DNA of 57,033 nt from an uncultured Actinomycetes bacterium (GCA_946482365.1 CAMLQY010000011.1:1-57033); one strand, 5' to 3'. Shown: positions 16,046 to 25,899, counted from the first letter of the stretch. Notes: generated from the letters alone by a model not told the origin. Numbers and translations: made by a program.

Positions 16046-17521
16046 ATGAAAAAGAGGCTCTTGATCGCAGGCCCCGTGGCCGCGATTGCCTCGCTGGTCC
16101 TACCGGGCGTGGCCTTCGGCGCGGAAACGCCGATCTTGGACACGCCCGAAGCGAGCATCAACGCGATGTGGGTGATAGTCGCCGCCGTGCTGGTGATGTT
16201 CATGCAGGCGGGCTTCCTGCTTCTGGAGGTGGGCTTCTCCAGGGCCAAGAACGCCGGTGCCGGCGTCGCCAAGGTCCTGGTCAACTTCTCGATCGCGTCG
16301 CTCTGCTACTGGGCGGTGGGCTTCGCGCTCGCCTTCGGCGGGCTGGGGGAGATAGCCGGTACTCATGGCTTCTTCCTCGACGTCGGCTCCTCGATCGAGG
16401 AGGCCGGCAAGAGCATCCCGTTCGTCGAAACGTATTCGATCAGCCCGGCCGCATTCATGTTCTTCCAGTTCGTGTTCTGCGCCGTGTCGCTGGCGATCGT
16501 CTGGGGCGCGACCCTGGAGCGGATCAAATTCGGCGCCTACGTGATCTACGCGATCGTCTTCAGCTCCGTGCTCTACCCGGTCCTGAGCCACTGGATCTTC
16601 GGCGGCGGCTGGCTGCAGGTCAACGTCGGCATGCAGGACTTCGCCGGCTCGACGGTGGTCCACCTGATCGGCGCGACCGGTGCCCTGGCGGCGCTGCTGC
16701 TGCTCGGACCACGCCGGGGCAAGTACGGGCCTGACGGCAAGCCGCGGGCGATTCCCGGCCACTCGATGCCGCTCGTCGGCCTCGGTGTGCTGATCCTCTG
16801 GCTCGGCTGGTTCGGCTTCAACCCGGGCTCGACGCTCGGCGCGATGGGCGGCCGCTTCGCCGAAGTCGTCGTCGTCACCAACCTGGCCGCAGCGGCCGGC
16901 GTTGTTGCGGCGGTGGCGATCATGTACCTGAAGACGAGGACAATCGACATCGGCATGGCCGGCAACGGTGCGATCGCCGGGCTGGTCGCGATCACCGCTC
17001 CGTCGGGGTACGTCGAGTACTGGGCGGCACCGATCATCGGCGCCGTGGCCGGCGTGATCGTCGTCTACGGCGTGCTCGCGATCGAGAAGCTGATCGACGA
17101 CCCCGTGGGCGCCACCTCGGCTCACGGCCTCGCCGGGATCTGGGGGACGCTCGCCTGCGGCATCTTCACCTCGCCGCGCCTGGCCTCATTCAATGAAGTC
17201 GGCGACCCGGGCCTCTGGTACAGCGGCTCATTCCACCAGCTGGGTGCACAGGCGCTCGGCGTCGGGGTTGCCTTCGGCTGCGTGTTCGTCGTCTCCTACT
17301 CGCTCTTCTGGCTGATCAAGAAGACGATCGGCCTGCGGGTGAGCGCCGAGGAGGAGGACGCCGGCTTGGACATCTCCGAGCACGGGATGTACGGCTATCC
17401 GGAGCAGTTCATTCCGCAGCCCGAGTACTCGACGGGGCTGAAACTCGGTGGCGCTCCACCTCCGGCGGGTGCTCCCGCGGCGGCGGCCGTCAGCCAGATG
17501 ACAACAACCGACACCCACTAG
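16046..17521 (+). CDS. amt: Ammonium transporter Amt (491 aa)
   Basis: Moves ammonium across the cytoplasmic membrane. Seen: a signal-peptide-like start (residues 1-27, KKRLLIAG...AFGAE) followed by 11 predicted membrane segments, the family signature FNPGSTLGA, and the paired pore histidines in VVHLIGATGA and SAHGLAGIWGT. Usual length. The C-terminal tail is Pro/Ala-rich. glnB starts 13 nt after the stop, the classical amt-glnB pair in which PII plugs the transporter. An in-frame frame extends far upstream, but the AGGAGG site fixes the start. Confidence 0.96.
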   Translation: MKKRLLIAGPVAAIASLVLPGVAFGAETPILDTPEASINAMWVIVAAVLVMFMQAGFLLLEVGFSRAKNAGAGVAKVLVNFSIASLCYWAVGFALAFGGLGEIAGTHGFFLDVGSSIEEAGKSIPFVETYSISPAAFMFFQFVFCAVSLAIVWGATLERIKFGAYVIYAIVFSSVLYPVLSHWIFGGGWLQVNVGMQDFAGSTVVHLIGATGALAALLLLGPRRGKYGPDGKPRAIPGHSMPLVGLGVLILWLGWFGFNPGSTLGAMGGRFAEVVVVTNLAAAAGVVAAVAIMYLKTRTIDIGMAGNGAIAGLVAITAPSGYVEYWAAPIIGAVAGVIVVYGVLAIEKLIDDPVGATSAHGLAGIWGTLACGIFTSPRLASFNEVGDPGLWYSGSFHQLGAQALGVGVAFGCVFVVSYSLFWLIKKTIGLRVSAEEEDAGLDISEHGMYGYPEQFIPQPEYSTGLKLGGAPPPAGAPAAAAVSQMTTTDTH

Positions 17522-17534
17522 GAGGGTCGAGCGC

Positions 17535-17903
17535 ATGAAGAAGATAGAGGCGTTCATCCGCCACGAGGCGTTCGAGCCGATCAGGACCGAGCTGCTCGAG
17601 AAGGGATTCCCGTCCCTGTCGATACTCGAGGCCAAGGGCTCCGGCCGGCAGAAGGGGATCGTCGAGAAGTACCGCGGCTCGACGCTCACCGTCAACGTCC
17701 GGCCGAAGATCAAGCTCGAGGTCGTGGTGGAGGACAAGGACAAGGGTTTGGTCGTCGAGACGATCCTCAAACACGCCCGCACGGGCGAGGTCGGCGACGG
17801 CAAGATCTTCGTCATCCCGGTGGAGGAGGCGATTCGCATCCGCACTGGCGAGGGTGGAGAGCCGGTTCTTCAAGTCCACGAGGAGTCGGAGATACCTACA
17901 TGA
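17535..17903 (+). CDS. glnB: PII nitrogen regulatory protein without the T-loop tyrosine (122 aa)
   Basis: Trimeric signal protein binding ATP, ADP and 2-oxoglutarate; its likely target is the adjacent Amt. Seen: the T-loop GRQKGIVEKYRGSTL, where Tyr46 is kept but position 51, the uridylylated or adenylylated Tyr of many PII proteins, is Leu; GDGKIFVIPVEEAIRIRTGE, the nucleotide-binding end, is intact. Therefore control by nucleotidylation at Tyr51 seems excluded, leaving ligand binding. The Shine-Dalgarno site AGGAGGG overlaps the amt stop region. The stop is followed directly by a long palindromic element (family 2, copy 1). Confidence 0.93.
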   Translation: MKKIEAFIRHEAFEPIRTELLEKGFPSLSILEAKGSGRQKGIVEKYRGSTLTVNVRPKIKLEVVVEDKDKGLVVETILKHARTGEVGDGKIFVIPVEEAIRIRTGEGGEPVLQVHEESEIPT

Positions 17904-17909
17904 GGTGAC

Positions 17910-18016
17910 GGGCCATCCCGGCAGGGGTTCCACTTAACTTTTTCGAGCTGCGGCTGTGGCTGCTCATGGTCGAAGGCGAAAAAGTACAAGACGTTCCACC
18001 CCTGCCGGGATGGCCC
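17910..18016. repeat. Palindromic element, family 2, copy 1
   Basis: A 107-bp long hairpin. Outer arms are a perfect 18-bp pair (17910-17927 and 17999-18016, GGGCCATCCCGGCAGGGG and its complement). An asymmetric loop follows (TTCCACTTA on the left, ACAAGACGTTCCA on the right), then an inner 9-bp pair ACTTTTTCG (17937-17945) and CGAAAAAGT (17977-17985), and a variable centre. The loop and inner arm are shared with the copy at 41820-41933. It lies between glnB and the cyclase gene. The T run sits in the left arm, not after the hairpin, so intrinsic termination does not explain it. Confidence 0.8.
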
Positions 18017-18051
18017 TGAACACACCCGCCAAGTTCGTCGGACTCGGCGTC

Positions 18052-18057
18052 TAGCCT
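18052..18057 (+). promoter_or_regulatory. -10 box of the MerR-cyclase gene
   Basis: TAGCCT, 8 nt before ATG 18066; leaderless pattern. Confidence 0.5.
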
Positions 18058-18065
18058 CGCTTTCG

Positions 18066-19250
18066 ATGGCTGAGGAGCGGATATCTCTTGCCGAGGCCTC
18101 GCGACGGGCGGGGGTTTCGGCTGCGACGCTGAAGCGCTGGGCGGAGGAGAAGGTGGTGCCGGTGCGGCGTGGGCGCTGGACGGCCGCCGCCGCTGCGCAG
18201 GCACGAGTGGTGGCGCGGATGCGCGAGCGCGGCCACTCGCTCGAGGACCTGAAGCGGGCGGGCCGCGAGGGCCGCCTTGCCTTCGGCCTCGCCGAGGACC
18301 TGCTGCCCGAGGCGGAGCAACACGCGACGGTCGAGGAGGTGGCACGCGAGACCGGCCTCGAGCCAGAGCTGATCGAGCGCATCCTGGTCATCCTCGGCAC
18401 CCCCTTCGGCCGCGAGCGGATGCTCGGCCCCGCCGACGTCGCCGCCATGCGCCACTGCGCCCGCGTGCTCGCGGCGGGCTTCCCGCTGGTGGCGTTCCTG
18501 CAGCTGGTCCGGGTCTACGTCCAGTCGCTGCGGAGGATCGCCGACGCGGAGGTCCGGCTCTTCCACCTCTACGTGCACGAACCGATGATCCGCGACGGCG
18601 TGCCGGAGCTGGAGATGGCGGAGGAGATGGGGGGCCTGGCGGCTGACATCCTGCCCTTGGCTGCGCCGCTGACCGAGTACCTGCACACCCGCTACCTGCG
18701 CTTCTTCCTCGAGCAGGACGTGGTCGGCCACATGGAGAGCGAGCTCGGGTCGGCGGCTCCTCACCTCGGTCAGGTCCCGGTCACGCTCTGCTTCATAGAC
18801 CTCACCGGCTTCACCCGCTACACCGAGGAGGAGGGGGACCTCGAGGCGCTCGACGTAATCGAGAACTTCGTCGAGACGGTCGAGGCGACCCTGCCACCCG
18901 AGGCGACGATCGTGAAGACGATCGGCGACGAGGTGATGCTCGTCTCCCCCGACCGCGCCTCGCTCAGCGAGTGGGCGGTGCAGCTGCTCGACCGTCTGCC
19001 GGAGCGACCGCGCCCCCGCGTCGGCATCCACTACGCCGAGGCGGTCTACCGCGACGGTGACTACTTCGGCACTCACGTCAACCTCGTTCACCGGGTCGTT
19101 GGCCGCGCCCACGCCGGCGAGGTCCTGGTCACCGACCGCGTCGCCGAAGCGCTCGGCGATCGCGGCCTCACCTGCGAGCCGATCGGCGAGGTGACGCTGC
19201 GCGGCTTCCCCGAGCCCACCTCACTGTTCATCGTCCGCGCCGCGACCTGA
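18066..19250 (+). CDS. MerR-type DNA-binding / class III adenylate cyclase fusion (394 aa)
   Basis: Seen: an N-terminal MerR-like winged helix (SLAEASRRAGVSAATLKRWAEE, here given in part as SRRAGVSAATLKRW, residues about 12-26), a helical middle (about 70-225) resembling the regulatory half of a mycobacterial-type cyclase, and a C-terminal class III nucleotide cyclase domain. Catalytic elements are present: metal Asp245 in FIDLTGFT, Asp288 in TIGDEVM, and Asn339 and Arg343 in HVNLVHR. Substrate (ATP or GTP) is not certain; ATP is likelier. No membrane segments, so it is cytosolic and could bind DNA and make a second messenger at once. Likely leaderless. Confidence 0.88.
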   Translation: MAEERISLAEASRRAGVSAATLKRWAEEKVVPVRRGRWTAAAAAQARVVARMRERGHSLEDLKRAGREGRLAFGLAEDLLPEAEQHATVEEVARETGLEPELIERILVILGTPFGRERMLGPADVAAMRHCARVLAAGFPLVAFLQLVRVYVQSLRRIADAEVRLFHLYVHEPMIRDGVPELEMAEEMGGLAADILPLAAPLTEYLHTRYLRFFLEQDVVGHMESELGSAAPHLGQVPVTLCFIDLTGFTRYTEEEGDLEALDVIENFVETVEATLPPEATIVKTIGDEVMLVSPDRASLSEWAVQLLDRLPERPRPRVGIHYAEAVYRDGDYFGTHVNLVHRVVGRAHAGEVLVTDRVAEALGDRGLTCEPIGEVTLRGFPEPTSLFIVRAAT

Positions 19251-19261
19251 TGCCTCGGACC

Positions 19262-19267
19262 TAGACT
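19262..19267 (+). promoter_or_regulatory. -10 box of tilS
   Basis: TAGACT, 6 nt before ATG 19274; leaderless pattern. Confidence 0.5.
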
Positions 19268-19273
19268 CGTCGT

Positions 19274-20206
19274 ATGGAGAGCGAGGCGATGCTCGAGCGG
19301 GTTCGCGAGGACGGCCTGCTGGCGGATGCACCGCTCGTGGCGATGCTCTCGGGCGGGCGCGACTCGACCTGCCTGCTCGACCTCGCGGTGCGCCTGCTCG
19401 GCGCCGAGGCGGTCACCGCCCTGCACGTCAACTACGGCCTCCGCGATGATTCAGACGAGGACGAGGCGCACTGTGCGGCGCTCTGCGAACGGCTCGGCGT
19501 GCGGTTCGAGGTAGAGCGCCCGCGCCGGCCAGAGGGGCCGGGCAACCTTCAGGCCTGGGCGCGCGACACGCGCTACGCGGCGGCCGCGAGCCTGGCGCTG
19601 CCGGAGGAGGCGCTGATCGCCACCGGGCACACGGCCGACGACCAGGTCGAGACGATCCTCTACCGCCTCGCCTCCTCGCCCAGCCGGCGCGCCCTGCTCG
19701 GGATGCGGCCCCGCGACGGCAGCCTGGTTCGGCCGCTGCTCGGGTTCACCCGCGAGGAGACGACCGCCTACTGCGGGGAGCGCGAGCTGCCCTGGCGCGA
19801 CGACCCGACCAACGAGGGGGCCGGCTACGCGCGCAACCGGGTGCGTCACGGCCTCCTGCCGGCCCTGGCTGAGATCCATCCGGCGGCGGCGCGCAACGTG
19901 CTGCGCACGGCGGAGCTGCTGCGCGACGAGGCGGAGGTCCTCGACTCGCTCGTCGACGCCGAGCTGCGCAGTGCCAACGGCTCGCGGCCGGCGATCTCGC
20001 TCGATCGGCTCGGGGAGCTCCCAGGTGCGCTCCGTCGCCTGGTCGTCCAGCGCCTCGCCGATCGCGCCGCCGGCCGGCCGGTGCCGGGTGCCGCCAACCA
20101 TGCCGACGAGGTCGCCGCCCTGCGCCGCACCGGCACCGCGATGCTCGACCTCGGCGGCGGCGTCCGCGCCGTGGTCGAGCGCGGCGTCCTTCACGCCGAG
20201 CGCTGA
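19274..20206 (+). CDS. tilS: tRNA(Ile)-lysidine synthase TilS (310 aa)
   Basis: Adds lysine to C34 of the CAU tRNA-Ile, changing its codon from AUG to AUA; essential. Seen: PP-loop SGGRDS (residues 26-31), LHVNYGLRDDS, ATGHTADDQVETILYRL and the WRDDPTNEGAGYARNRVRH signature. The protein ends after the first C-terminal domain, as in short actinobacterial TilS. It opens the Bacillus-like gene string that runs to sigH. A perfect 24-bp palindrome lies between its stop and hpt. Confidence 0.94.
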   Translation: MESEAMLERVREDGLLADAPLVAMLSGGRDSTCLLDLAVRLLGAEAVTALHVNYGLRDDSDEDEAHCAALCERLGVRFEVERPRRPEGPGNLQAWARDTRYAAAASLALPEEALIATGHTADDQVETILYRLASSPSRRALLGMRPRDGSLVRPLLGFTREETTAYCGERELPWRDDPTNEGAGYARNRVRHGLLPALAEIHPAAARNVLRTAELLRDEAEVLDSLVDAELRSANGSRPAISLDRLGELPGALRRLVVQRLADRAAGRPVPGAANHADEVAALRRTGTAMLDLGGGVRAVVERGVLHAER

Positions 20207-20211
20207 ACAGC

Positions 20212-20264
20212 CCGCCGACGGGCCGATACGTCAACACATAGTTGACGTATCGGCCCGTCGGCGG
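20212..20264. repeat. Perfect 24-bp palindrome with 5-nt loop
   Basis: Left arm 20212-20235 (begins CCGCCGACGGGCC, ends CGTCAAC), loop ACATA (20236-20240), right arm 20241-20264. Every base pairs. It ends 6 nt before the -10 box of hpt. No T tract follows; it may terminate tilS, or act on DNA as a cruciform. Confidence 0.8.
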
Positions 20265-20270
20265 CATATC

Positions 20271-20276
20271 TAGACT
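20271..20276 (+). promoter_or_regulatory. -10 box of hpt
   Basis: TAGACT, 7 nt before GTG 20284. The -35 position lies inside the right arm of the palindrome, so cruciform formation could affect this promoter. Confidence 0.5.
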
Positions 20277-20283
20277 GCGGCGC

Positions 20284-20811
20284 GTGAGCGACCCCTCGAT
20301 CGGCGAGACCCTCGTCTCCAGCGAGGACCTGCAGCGGCGCGTCGCCGAGCTGGGCCTGCAGATCAGCGACGACTACGCCGGTCGCGACCTCGTCCTGGTC
20401 GGGGTGCTGAAGGGCGCCGTGCTCTTCCTCGCCGACTTGATGCGAAACGTCAGCGTGCCCTGCGAGGTGGACTTCATGGCCGTCTCCAGCTACGGGTCCC
20501 AGACCGACTCCTCGGGCGTGGTACGGATCATGAAGGACCTCGACGCTCCGATCGAGGGCCGTCACGTGCTGATCGTCGAGGACATCATCGACTCGGGCCT
20601 CACCCTGCAGTACCTGATGCGCAACCTGAAGGCGCGCAATCCCGCCTCGGTCGAGGTCTGCGCCCTGCTGACCAAGCCCGAGCGGCTGCGCGTCGACCTC
20701 TCTCCGCGGTACGTCGGCTTCGAGATACCCAACCGCTTCGCCATCGGCTACGGCCTGGACCACGCCCAGCGCTACCGCAACCTCTCCTACGTGGCCGCCC
20801 TGGACGAATAA
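20284..20811 (+). CDS. hpt: Hypoxanthine phosphoribosyltransferase (175 aa)
   Basis: Salvages hypoxanthine or guanine to the nucleotide with PRPP. Seen: the PRPP loop VLIVEDIIDSGLTL, LVGVLKGAVLFLADL, the flexible-loop SSYGSQTDSSG and the C-terminal IPNRFAIGYGLD that contacts the base. Normal length. The start is taken as GTG 20284 because of the -10 box 7 nt upstream; an earlier in-frame start would lie in the palindrome. Order tilS-hpt-ftsH matches the Bacillus tilS-hprT-ftsH string. Confidence 0.95.
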   Translation: MSDPSIGETLVSSEDLQRRVAELGLQISDDYAGRDLVLVGVLKGAVLFLADLMRNVSVPCEVDFMAVSSYGSQTDSSGVVRIMKDLDAPIEGRHVLIVEDIIDSGLTLQYLMRNLKARNPASVEVCALLTKPERLRVDLSPRYVGFEIPNRFAIGYGLDHAQRYRNLSYVAALDE

Positions 20812-20927
20812 CCAGGCACCGCCTCCTCCGCTCCCGCGCAGCCGCGCTAGTCACACCCGGCGATCTCGCGGCTGCGCTCCCGCGTCCGGGGGCGGCTGGA
20901 ATTGCCCTGGTACGCTGAATTTTCCCT

Positions 20928-22871
<1,944 letters not shown>

Positions 22872-22874
<3 letters not shown>

Positions 22875-22970
22875 GGGGCCACGCGGTGCCTCTCGTCCTG
22901 ACAAATGCCGGTCTAATTAGACCGGCATTTTGAGTATCCGCCAGTCCGAGAGGCACCGCGTGTCCCCTCA
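22872..22970. repeat. Nested palindrome joining ftsH stop and folP start
   Basis: Outer arms of 24 bp (22872-22895 and 22947-22970) pair with one mismatch; inside lies a 28-nt perfect palindrome (22903-22930, core GGTCTAATTAGACC). The left outer arm begins with the ftsH TGA, and the right arm holds the folP GTG (22960-22962). The inner hairpin has A and T flanks and could terminate in both directions; if read through, the outer stem would hide the folP start. Confidence 0.8.
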
Positions 22971-23745
22971 GGTCATGGGGATCGTCAACGTCACTCCCGA
23001 CTCGTTCTCGGACGGGGGCAGGTACCTGGACGCAGCTGCGGCGATCGGGCATGGCGAAAAGCTCGTGGAGGATGGGGCGACGATCTTGGATGTGGGCGGG
23101 GAATCGACTCGGCCGGGGGCGGAAGAAGTCGCCGAGGCAGAGGAGCTGCGACGGGTCAAGCCGGTGGTCGCCGGGCTTGCCGACAAGGCGACCCTCTCGA
23201 TCGACACCTCCAAGGCGGCGGTGGCGATGGCGGCGATCGACTCGGGGGCGACGATCGTCAACGACGTGACGGCATTGCAGGGGAACCCTGAGATGGCTTC
23301 GCTGTGCGCCGAGCGGGGGGTCGGCGTCGTGCTCATGCACATGCCCGGCAATCCGCGCACGATGCAGGACGATCCCAGCTACGACGACGTCGTCGACGAC
23401 GTCAAGGCCTTTCTCTCCGGGCAGCTGGAATTCGCCGTGTCGCGGGGCATCGCCGAAGACAGGGTCTGGCTGGATCCGGGGATCGGGTTTGGGAAGACGC
23501 CGGAGCACAACCTGGAGCTGTTGCGGCGGCTGGGAGAGCTGCGGGAGCTGGGGCGGCCGCTGGTGATAGGGACCTCTCGCAAGAGCTTCATCGCCGCGGT
23601 CGATGGGTCCTCGGTCGACGACCGCATCGGCGGCACGATCGCCTCCTCGGTTCTCGCCGTTGCCGAGGGCGCCGACGTGCTGCGCGTCCACGACGTGGCC
23701 GAGATGTCCCAGGCTTTGCGCGTCGCCGAAGCGGTGTTGGGATAG
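22960..23745 (+). CDS. folP: Dihydropteroate synthase (261 aa)
   Basis: Joins p-aminobenzoate to the pterin in folate synthesis; the sulfonamide target. Seen: MGIVNVTPDSFSDGG, GGESTRPGA, SIDTSKAAVA, VNDVTAL and the C-terminal IGTSRKSF and ADVLRVHDV motifs, all in order. The start GTG 22960 begins just before the conserved VMGIVNV; TTG 22930 is an alternative but lies in the palindrome. folB and folK follow closely, forming a folate operon. Codons in the first 600 bases use G- and T-ending forms more than neighbouring genes do. Confidence 0.96.
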   Translation: MSPQVMGIVNVTPDSFSDGGRYLDAAAAIGHGEKLVEDGATILDVGGESTRPGAEEVAEAEELRRVKPVVAGLADKATLSIDTSKAAVAMAAIDSGATIVNDVTALQGNPEMASLCAERGVGVVLMHMPGNPRTMQDDPSYDDVVDDVKAFLSGQLEFAVSRGIAEDRVWLDPGIGFGKTPEHNLELLRRLGELRELGRPLVIGTSRKSFIAAVDGSSVDDRIGGTIASSVLAVAEGADVLRVHDVAEMSQALRVAEAVLG

Positions 23746-23752
23746 TTCGACC

Positions 23753-24175
23753 ATGGAGGCTCACGACAACGGGATGGAGTCGAACGTCGAGGTTGAGCTG
23801 CGCGGGCTCTCGATCTACACCCACCACGGGGTGAGCGACTCCGAGCAGGAGGTGGGCCAGCGGCTCGAGTTCGACGTCTCCTTCGACGTTCCCGACTGCG
23901 ACGCCGTGCTGACCGACCGCATCGAGGACACGGTGGACTACGGCGAGGTCTGCGACATCGTCGCCCTCGCGGCCACCGAGCGCAGCTACCGCACCCTCGA
24001 GCGCCTCGCCCAGGTGGTCGGCCAGCGCTTGATGGAGCGTTACGGCTGCGCCTCGGTCCGCGTCCGCGCCGCCAAGCCCGAGCCGCCGTTGCCGCTGGCG
24101 ATCCAGGAGGTCGCGGTCGAGGTCGTCCAGGAACGAGCCGAAGAGCCCGACGAAGAAGAGCCCGACGAGGTTTAG
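23753..24175 (+). CDS. folB: Dihydroneopterin aldolase (140 aa)
   Basis: Converts dihydroneopterin to 6-hydroxymethyl-dihydropterin and glycolaldehyde. Seen: LRGLSIYTHHGVSDSEQEVGQRLEFDV, here cited as THHGVSDSEQEVGQ, VDYGEV, the catalytic-type Lys in RAAKPEPPLPLA. The C-terminus carries an acidic tail EEPDEEEPDEV not typical of the enzyme. Start ATG 23753 is followed by a second in-frame ATG at 23774 that lies closer to the fold. Seven bases after folP, six bases before folK. Confidence 0.94.
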   Translation: MEAHDNGMESNVEVELRGLSIYTHHGVSDSEQEVGQRLEFDVSFDVPDCDAVLTDRIEDTVDYGEVCDIVALAATERSYRTLERLAQVVGQRLMERYGCASVRVRAAKPEPPLPLAIQEVAVEVVQERAEEPDEEEPDEV

Positions 24176-24181
24176 CTGCGC

Positions 24182-24673
24182 GTGCGGACCGGCTACCTGG
24201 GGCTGGGCTCGAACGAGGGCGATCGCCGGTCGCACTTGAGGGCGGCGATCGAGTTGCTGGGCGAAAGGGGGATGGAGGTCGAGGCGGTCTCCTCCGTCTA
24301 TGAGACCGAGCCGGTCGGCGAGGTGCTCGACCAGCCCGACTTCCTCAACGCCGCGATCCGCATCCGCACCGAGCTGGAGCCCGAGGCGCTGCTCGACCTC
24401 TGCAAGCAGGTCGAGGCCGAGCGCGGCCGGGCCCTGGGCGCCCCCCGCCACAGCCCGCGCCCGCTAGACGTCGACCTGCTCATGCTCGGCGACCTGCAGC
24501 TGAAAACCGACCGCCTGACGCTGCCCCACCCCGAGGTCACCAGCCGCCGTTTCGTTCTCATGCCCCTCCTTGAACTCAATCCCGACCTCGCACTCCCGGA
24601 CGGCACGAGTCTCGCGAAGGCGCTGGATGCGCTCGGCGAACTCGAACGAGTCGATCAGGTAGGCCCGCTCTGA
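24182..24673 (+). CDS. folK: 2-amino-4-hydroxy-6-hydroxymethyldihydropteridine pyrophosphokinase (163 aa)
   Basis: Transfers pyrophosphate from ATP to the pterin, the step before FolP. Seen: YLGLGSNEGDR, VSSVYETEPVG, QPDFLNAAIRI, the ATP-binding signature RPLDVDLLMLG and LPHPEVTSRRFVLMPL. Start GTG 24182. Normal length. Last gene of the folP-folB-folK set. Confidence 0.95.
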   Translation: MRTGYLGLGSNEGDRRSHLRAAIELLGERGMEVEAVSSVYETEPVGEVLDQPDFLNAAIRIRTELEPEALLDLCKQVEAERGRALGAPRHSPRPLDVDLLMLGDLQLKTDRLTLPHPEVTSRRFVLMPLLELNPDLALPDGTSLAKALDALGELERVDQVGPL

Positions 24674-24709
24674 GTCAAGACCAGGCCATCGAATGCCGAT
24701 AGCGGTTCG

Positions 24710-25102
24710 GTGATCGCCGTCGACTTGCTGGTTGCCGCCGTCCAGGCAGTGGTTTGGATTGGAGGATGGTCGATGCTGCTTGCCCTGCCCATCGCCTGGC
24801 TGCGGGTCCGTCGCAAGCCGACCTGGACAGGCCGCCCGCCCGAGGGGCGCAGTTTCGACCTGATGGTGCTCGGAGATTTCGTCATGAGGCCGGTGTGGGT
24901 CGCAATCCTTCCGGCCTGGCTGACACTGGCTGTGATCGCGATCGCCGACTTAGGGCTCTCCTCCCAAGAGCTCTTCGCGTTGGTCTGGGGCCCCCCGACG
25001 ATCTTTGTTCCCCTTGCGGTTCTGCGGCTTGATGACGGCCGTCTTCCTGCTGTCGTTGCGGAGATGGGAGACCACCGCGCATCGGAACGGGCGGAGGGCT
25101 GA
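24710..25102 (+). CDS. Small membrane protein, unrecognised (130 aa)
   Basis: No family recognised. Seen: two or three hydrophobic segments (about residues 3-28, 60-82 and 88-102) with a basic loop RVRRKPTWTGRPPEG between the first two, and a hydrophilic tail. Codon choice is less biased to C/G wobble than in the neighbouring genes, which suggests a recent or fast-evolving gene. Start GTG 24710 is uncertain. It may be the lineage-specific insert in the folK-to-dusB part of the conserved string. Confidence 0.5.
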   Translation: MIAVDLLVAAVQAVVWIGGWSMLLALPIAWLRVRRKPTWTGRPPEGRSFDLMVLGDFVMRPVWVAILPAWLTLAVIAIADLGLSSQELFALVWGPPTIFVPLAVLRLDDGRLPAVVAEMGDHRASERAEG

Positions 25103-25120
25103 GTTGCCGGCCGACTACTA

Positions 25121-25876
25121 CTATGCAGCTGCCGGCTCGCTGCGCAGCGACTGCAGCCACGCCGGCGGGAAGGCCGGGGGGGCGTCGCCCGCGTAGTCGG
25201 GGATGACCCGCCGCGCGAACTTGCCGGCGGGCCTGGCGTCGATCGCGGGGCGCAGGTCCTGCATCGTCATCGCCAGCCGCAGGCTCGGCGCGATCTGGTA
25301 GTCGGCGGCGTACAGCTGCTCTCCGTCCAAGACCCCCGTCTCGATCCAGGCGTCGATGCGGTCGAGGAAGCCCGGCAGCGCCGCGAGGCCGCGGCGCACG
25401 TTCTCGTCGGTGGCCTGGTTGTAGTAGGCGGTCGCCGCGAGGACCGGCCCCGCGGTCGCAACCGCCAGGCCTGTCGGGATCCCCAGCTTCGCCCCCTCGG
25501 AGAAGCTGCGCAGCGGTGCCTTGTCCTTGCGCAGGGTCCACCAGATCATCTGGCGGATCGGGTGCTGGAGCTCCTCATCGCCGAAGCGCTCCGCCTCTTC
25601 GACGGCGAGCCGCTTCTCGGGGTCCTCGGGGAAGAGCGGCGGCTCGGGCCGGATGCGGTCGAGCTCGCGGGCGATCTCGCGCGAGCCCTGGACCTTTCGC
25701 CCGTCGATCTTGATGGCCGGCACGGTCTGTTTGGGGAAGCCCTGCACGCGAACCACGAGCTTCTGCATGACCGGGAAGAGGTCGGTGCGCTTGAAGGGGA
25801 TGCCCTTCGCTTTCATCATCGCCTGGACGGCGACGCCCGGGTGCGAGCCCGGGATCGTGTAGAGCCGCACGTTCAT
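25121..25876 (-). CDS. Glutathione S-transferase-like protein (251 aa)
   Basis: A thioredoxin-fold N-terminal domain (about residues 1-75: LYTIPGSHPGVAVQAMMKAKG, PAIKIDGRKVQGSREIARELD cited in part as VPAIKIDG, QGSREI) followed by an all-helical GST C-terminal domain. The cis-proline in TVPAIK and the SREI end of the thiol-binding motif are present; no CxxC is seen. Actinobacteria often lack glutathione, so the thiol partner is unknown. Start ATG 25876; TATGAT (minus strand, 25885-25890) is 8 nt upstream. Shares a 23-bp divergent promoter with coaX. Confidence 0.8.
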   Translation of the reverse strand: MNVRLYTIPGSHPGVAVQAMMKAKGIPFKRTDLFPVMQKLVVRVQGFPKQTVPAIKIDGRKVQGSREIARELDRIRPEPPLFPEDPEKRLAVEEAERFGDEELQHPIRQMIWWTLRKDKAPLRSFSEGAKLGIPTGLAVATAGPVLAATAYYNQATDENVRRGLAALPGFLDRIDAWIETGVLDGEQLYAADYQIAPSLRLAMTMQDLRPAIDARPAGKFARRVIPDYAGDAPPAFPPAWLQSLRSEPAAA

Positions 25877-25884
25877 GGCGAGGC

Positions 25885-25892
25885 ATCATAAT
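25885..25892. promoter_or_regulatory. Bidirectional leaderless promoter, GST-like gene / coaX
   Basis: The whole gap is 23 bp. Leftward -10 TATGAT (25885-25890) is 8 nt from the GST-like ATG; rightward -10 CATAAT (25887-25892) is 7 nt from the coaX GTG. The boxes share four bases, so the genes should be mutually exclusive at any moment. Confidence 0.6.
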
Positions 25893-25899
25893 CGCGGCC

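Noticed and set aside
17910..18016. Family 2 elements as intrinsic terminators.
   Set aside because: The T5 run is inside the left arm and pairs with A5; no T tract follows the hairpin on either strand.
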